Source of the DNA: an uncultured Collinsella sp.
Lineage (GTDB): Bacteria; Actinomycetota; Coriobacteriia; Coriobacteriales; Coriobacteriaceae
Reading direction: 5' to 3'
Assembly: GCA_900540095.1 (NCBI GenBank)
Contig: UQEO01000010.1
Span: 1-34,809 of the forward strand
DNA length: 34,809 nucleotides
The notes under the pieces were generated by a model. It searched no databases. It was not told the origin of the DNA and saw only the letters and a list, made by a program, of their open reading frames with translations. Made by a program: the position numbers and the translations under genes. Positions 33,046 to 34,809 of the stretch are shown here, in pieces; the first letter of the stretch is position 1; every line of letters starts with the position of its first letter.

Positions 33046-33651
33046 TTACTTCCGCGCCGTGACGCAGAGCCACCTTATCTTTTTGCGTATCTGCACCTCG
33101 TGAAAACCCGCCTGCTCCAGACACGCCTTTAATTCAATGTCCTTGTAGATGGTCATGCCGCCGATGATCTGCGTCCACCTTTCGTCCTTGTCCGTATCGC
33201 CATTGCTCTCGTTGCAGATAAGAATTGTTCCGCCCGGCTTCACCGTCCGCCGGACCTCACGGAAGCATCGGGGCAAATCGGGCCAAAAGTAGACGGTCTC
33301 AAAGGCCGTGACTGCATCGAAGCAGCTATCCTCAAATGCCATATCCGCCACACTGCCTTGCAGAACGGCGCAACGCCCCTCCTGAATTGCGGTTCGGTTG
33401 AGCTTTCTAGTCTTCTCCACGCTGACGGGCGAATAGTCGATGCCCTTGACGACGCCATGCGGGCATTTTTTCAGCAGCCGTTTTATGTTCGCCCCGCCGC
33501 CGCAGCCGCAATCCAGCACCTTGGCATTTGGCGCAAGTCGTAGAAATCGAAGTCCCCACCGCGCGACAGGGCTGTGCCCCAGATTCATCATGGCAACCAT
33601 AAGTTTTCCGCCGAGGCCCACGGGCTTGCGGGTGTTTTCAAAGAACGACAT
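33046..33651 (-). CDS. Class I SAM-dependent methyltransferase (Methyltransf_11/25 type)
   Basis: 201 residues with a clear Rossmann SAM-binding fold: VLDCGCGGGANIKRLLKKCP (motif I), VKGIDYSPVSVEKTRKLN (acidic motif II), GSVADMAFEDSCFDAVTAFE (motif III/IV) and VKPGGTILICNE (motif V). The start at 33651 follows CGGAGGGG and overlaps the upstream gene end by 14 bases. An N-terminal MSFFENTRKPVGLGGKLMVA precedes the fold. Substrate unknown. Lower-GC codon use like its neighbours. Confidence 0.88.
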   Translation of the reverse strand: MSFFENTRKPVGLGGKLMVAMMNLGHSPVARWGLRFLRLAPNAKVLDCGCGGGANIKRLLKKCPHGVVKGIDYSPVSVEKTRKLNRTAIQEGRCAVLQGSVADMAFEDSCFDAVTAFETVYFWPDLPRCFREVRRTVKPGGTILICNESNGDTDKDERWTQIIGGMTIYKDIELKACLEQAGFHEVQIRKKIRWLCVTARK

Positions 33652-34267
33652 CTGGCCCCTCCGATTTCGTGCATTCCGCATAGGTCAACGGGAACGATGC
33701 CTTCAGCACCGCGCTTTTCTGCACTGCCCAGCCGTTTTGACGCAGGAAACGTAGGTATTCCTCGCTTGTCCACCTGCTGTGGAGGGGGAATCCCGCCATA
33801 CTCATGAAAAAGGCTTTTGCCTTGCCGGAAACCGAGCTCCCCGCGTGGGTGAAGGTTGGCGCGATGAGCACGCCGTCGTCCTTCAGCACCCGCCTGATTT
33901 CTTGCAGGGCCTTTTCCGGATGCGGCACTATGTGAAGCGCGTTGGACGCGATCACCACATCAAAGGACTTCTGTGCATAGGGCAGGCGGAACATATCTTG
34001 AACGGAAAAGTGCAGCTTTGCGGATTGATTGTCCCGCCTTGCTTCAAGGATCATCTTTGCAGAAGCGTCCGTAGCCTCGATGTGCGCCGCCGCATTTACG
34101 ATGCTCTTTGCGATAAGCCCCGTGCCGGTGGCAACCTCCAGTACGGTTTTTGCTTTCACCACCGGCCTGATCAGCTCATACATCTTCTCATACGCCGCCC
34201 GGTCCTTTCGCATGAAACGGTCGTACCGACCGGCATTCTTGTCCCAGAAGCCCTTGCGTTCGTGCAT
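33638..34267 (-). CDS. Class I SAM-dependent methyltransferase (ubiE/BioC-like fold)
   Basis: 209 residues, first gene of the operon. WDKNAGRYDRFMRKDRAAYE at the N-terminus is typical of ubiE/BioC-like methyltransferases, followed by TVLEVATGTGLIAKSI (motif I), HIEATDASAKMILEAR (motif II), FDVVIASNALHIVPHPEKAL (motif IV) and LKDDGVLIAPTF (motif V). I start it at ATG 34267 (MHERKGFWDK) rather than 5 codons earlier, since TTGGGGGC lies at the better distance. Upstream are a 9-bp inverted repeat and an iron-box-like sequence, so expression may depend on iron and on a second regulator. Substrate unknown. Confidence 0.87.
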   Translation of the reverse strand: MHERKGFWDKNAGRYDRFMRKDRAAYEKMYELIRPVVKAKTVLEVATGTGLIAKSIVNAAAHIEATDASAKMILEARRDNQSAKLHFSVQDMFRLPYAQKSFDVVIASNALHIVPHPEKALQEIRRVLKDDGVLIAPTFTHAGSSVSGKAKAFFMSMAGFPLHSRWTSEEYLRFLRQNGWAVQKSAVLKASFPLTYAECTKSEGPDVVL

Positions 34268-34282
34268 TGCTATCGCCCCCAA

Positions 34283-34304
34283 ATAGTTAGAGACATCTAA
34301 CTAT
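34283..34304 (-). promoter_or_regulatory. Inverted repeat over the promoter of the methyltransferase operon
   Basis: Arms ATAGTTAGA / TCTAACTAT with a 4-base spacer, a form typical of MarR or TetR operators in Firmicutes. The minus-strand TATAGT within it (preceded by TGT) could be an extended -10 box, so binding would block initiation. Confidence 0.5.
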
Positions 34305-34322
34305 AACACACGAATCATGCAG

Positions 34323-34341
34323 TAAGATAAGGCTAACCTTA
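34323..34341 (-). promoter_or_regulatory. Candidate DtxR/IdeR iron box
   Basis: The 19-mer TAAGATAAGGCTAACCTTA matches the DtxR/IdeR consensus TTAGGTTAGGCTAACCTAA at 15 of 19 positions, including the whole GGCTAACCT core. It ends 56 bases upstream of the first methyltransferase start, near the expected -35 region. Confidence 0.55.
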
Positions 34342-34487
34342 TTCTCGGCTAAGACGCATCTCTCCGACCCTTTGAATCACCCCTTTTCACGCCACCCGCT
34401 ACGAACCCCGGCGGAAACCAGGGAGTGATTAAAGGAGCGGCCTGAGGTTTTGCGAATCAATTGAGTCATTCCCGAAATCGCGAATCA

Positions 34488-34509
34488 AGGGCCTGAGTCG
34501 TCAGGCCCT
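34488..34509 (-). terminator. Hairpin at the end of the histidine kinase gene
   Basis: Stem AGGGCCTGA / TCAGGCCCT with a 4-base loop, directly at the kinase stop on the minus strand. The following sequence (TGATTCG) is not T-rich, so termination may be partial or Rho-dependent. Confidence 0.55.
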
Positions 34510-34809
34510 CACAGGGGGACCGCGATGGTGGCCACCGCGCCGCCCGAGGGGCTGTTGGCGAGCACGCGCGAGAATAAGGCCGCCGGCGGCCTCGGGGGCG
34601 GCGTGGAGGCCGAGCCCGTAGTGGCGGCCTCCGTCGCGCGAGGAGCGGGATGAGTCGTCTGTGAAGAGGCGCTCGCAGCCGCGTTCGAGGGCGGCGGGAG
34701 AGAAGCCCGGTCCGTCGTCGGCGCCCTCGATGACGAGGTGCCCGCCCGCGACGTCGCAGGAGACCGCCACGCGCGAGCGCGCGTGCTCGGCGGCGTTGGC
34801 CACGAGGTT
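34509..34809 (-). CDS. Histidine kinase, C-terminal HATPase part (runs off the window; frameshift near the end)
   Basis: Only the ATP-binding domain is inside the window. Reading from the right edge: N-box NLVANAAEHA, G1 box EGADDGPGFS, ERLFTDDSSRSS (F box) and G2 box HYGLGLHAA. The frame is lost after this: the continuing frame gives a nonsense-like tail (RQQPLGRRGGHH), while a shifted frame gives VLANSPSGGAVATIAVPL and a stop at 34509-34511, exactly the usual kinase C-terminus. The shift falls between about 34555 and 34600 in a GC-rich run (GCCGCCCCCGAGGCC). It is a sensor kinase of a two-component system whose sensor and partner lie outside the window. Confidence 0.82.
   Translation of the reverse strand, partial: TSWPTPPSTRARAWRSPATSRAGTSSSRAPTTDRASLPPPSNAAASASSQTTHPAPRATEAATTGSASTPPPRPPAALFSRVLANSPSGGAVATIAVPL

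Overview
The window reads as chromosomal DNA of a high-GC Gram-positive gut anaerobe, most likely a Collinsella or close relative (Coriobacteriia). This rests on strong GGAGG-type ribosome binding sites, GC-rich codon use, a type III glutamine synthetase, a B12-dependent methionine synthase with a separate reactivation protein, iron/zinc fermentative dehydrogenases and a mannose-family PTS. The genus is an inference from general resemblance, not from a search.

Layout. 67-5824 (minus strand): a one-carbon/methionine block, metF - reactivation protein - metH, followed by a PFL-family (DUF711/UPF0210) gene. Two of these genes are frame-broken at extremely GC-rich tracts that look like sequence or assembly errors. 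5825-8405: type III glutamine synthetase behind a long structured leader. 8406-9145: a gene-free, repeat-rich stretch with a MITE-like inverted-repeat element, a 100-bp direct repeat carrying a 3' fragment of tRNA-Glu, the intact tRNA-Glu and a REP-like hairpin. 9151-13493 (minus): a fused MurT-GatD lipid II amidation enzyme and two tandem distantly paralogous TPR-like proteins of unknown role. 13494-17016: iron-containing alcohol dehydrogenase, glycerol dehydrogenase and an internally deleted glycerol dehydrogenase copy. 17167-23662: a four-cluster ferredoxin-like protein, YchF, a DUF1648 membrane protein, an XRE regulator with a divergent unknown gene sharing a 24-bp palindrome, type I asparaginase and GMP synthase.

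23700-24315 holds gene remnants (a probable AraC C-terminus and the 3' end of an MTA/SAH nucleosidase) and marks the left edge of an accessory sugar island. 24509-32004 is that island: a LevR-like PRD regulator, a mannose-family PTS (IIB, IIC, IID, IIA), a DUF2961/GH172 enzyme without a signal peptide, and a ROK fructokinase-type kinase. Together they suggest uptake of a small fructofuranoside (or arabinofuranoside), cytoplasmic cleavage and phosphorylation of the released hexose. The regulator is unusual because its AAA+ domain lacks the sigma-54 contact loop and the Walker B acids.

32100-34267 (minus) is a lower-GC, Firmicutes-like operon of three SAM methyltransferases plus a tiny membrane peptide, preceded by a good DtxR/IdeR-type iron box and a second inverted repeat. 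The window ends in the C-terminus of a histidine kinase, again with an apparent frameshift near its end. No CRISPR array, rRNA or transposase gene was seen.
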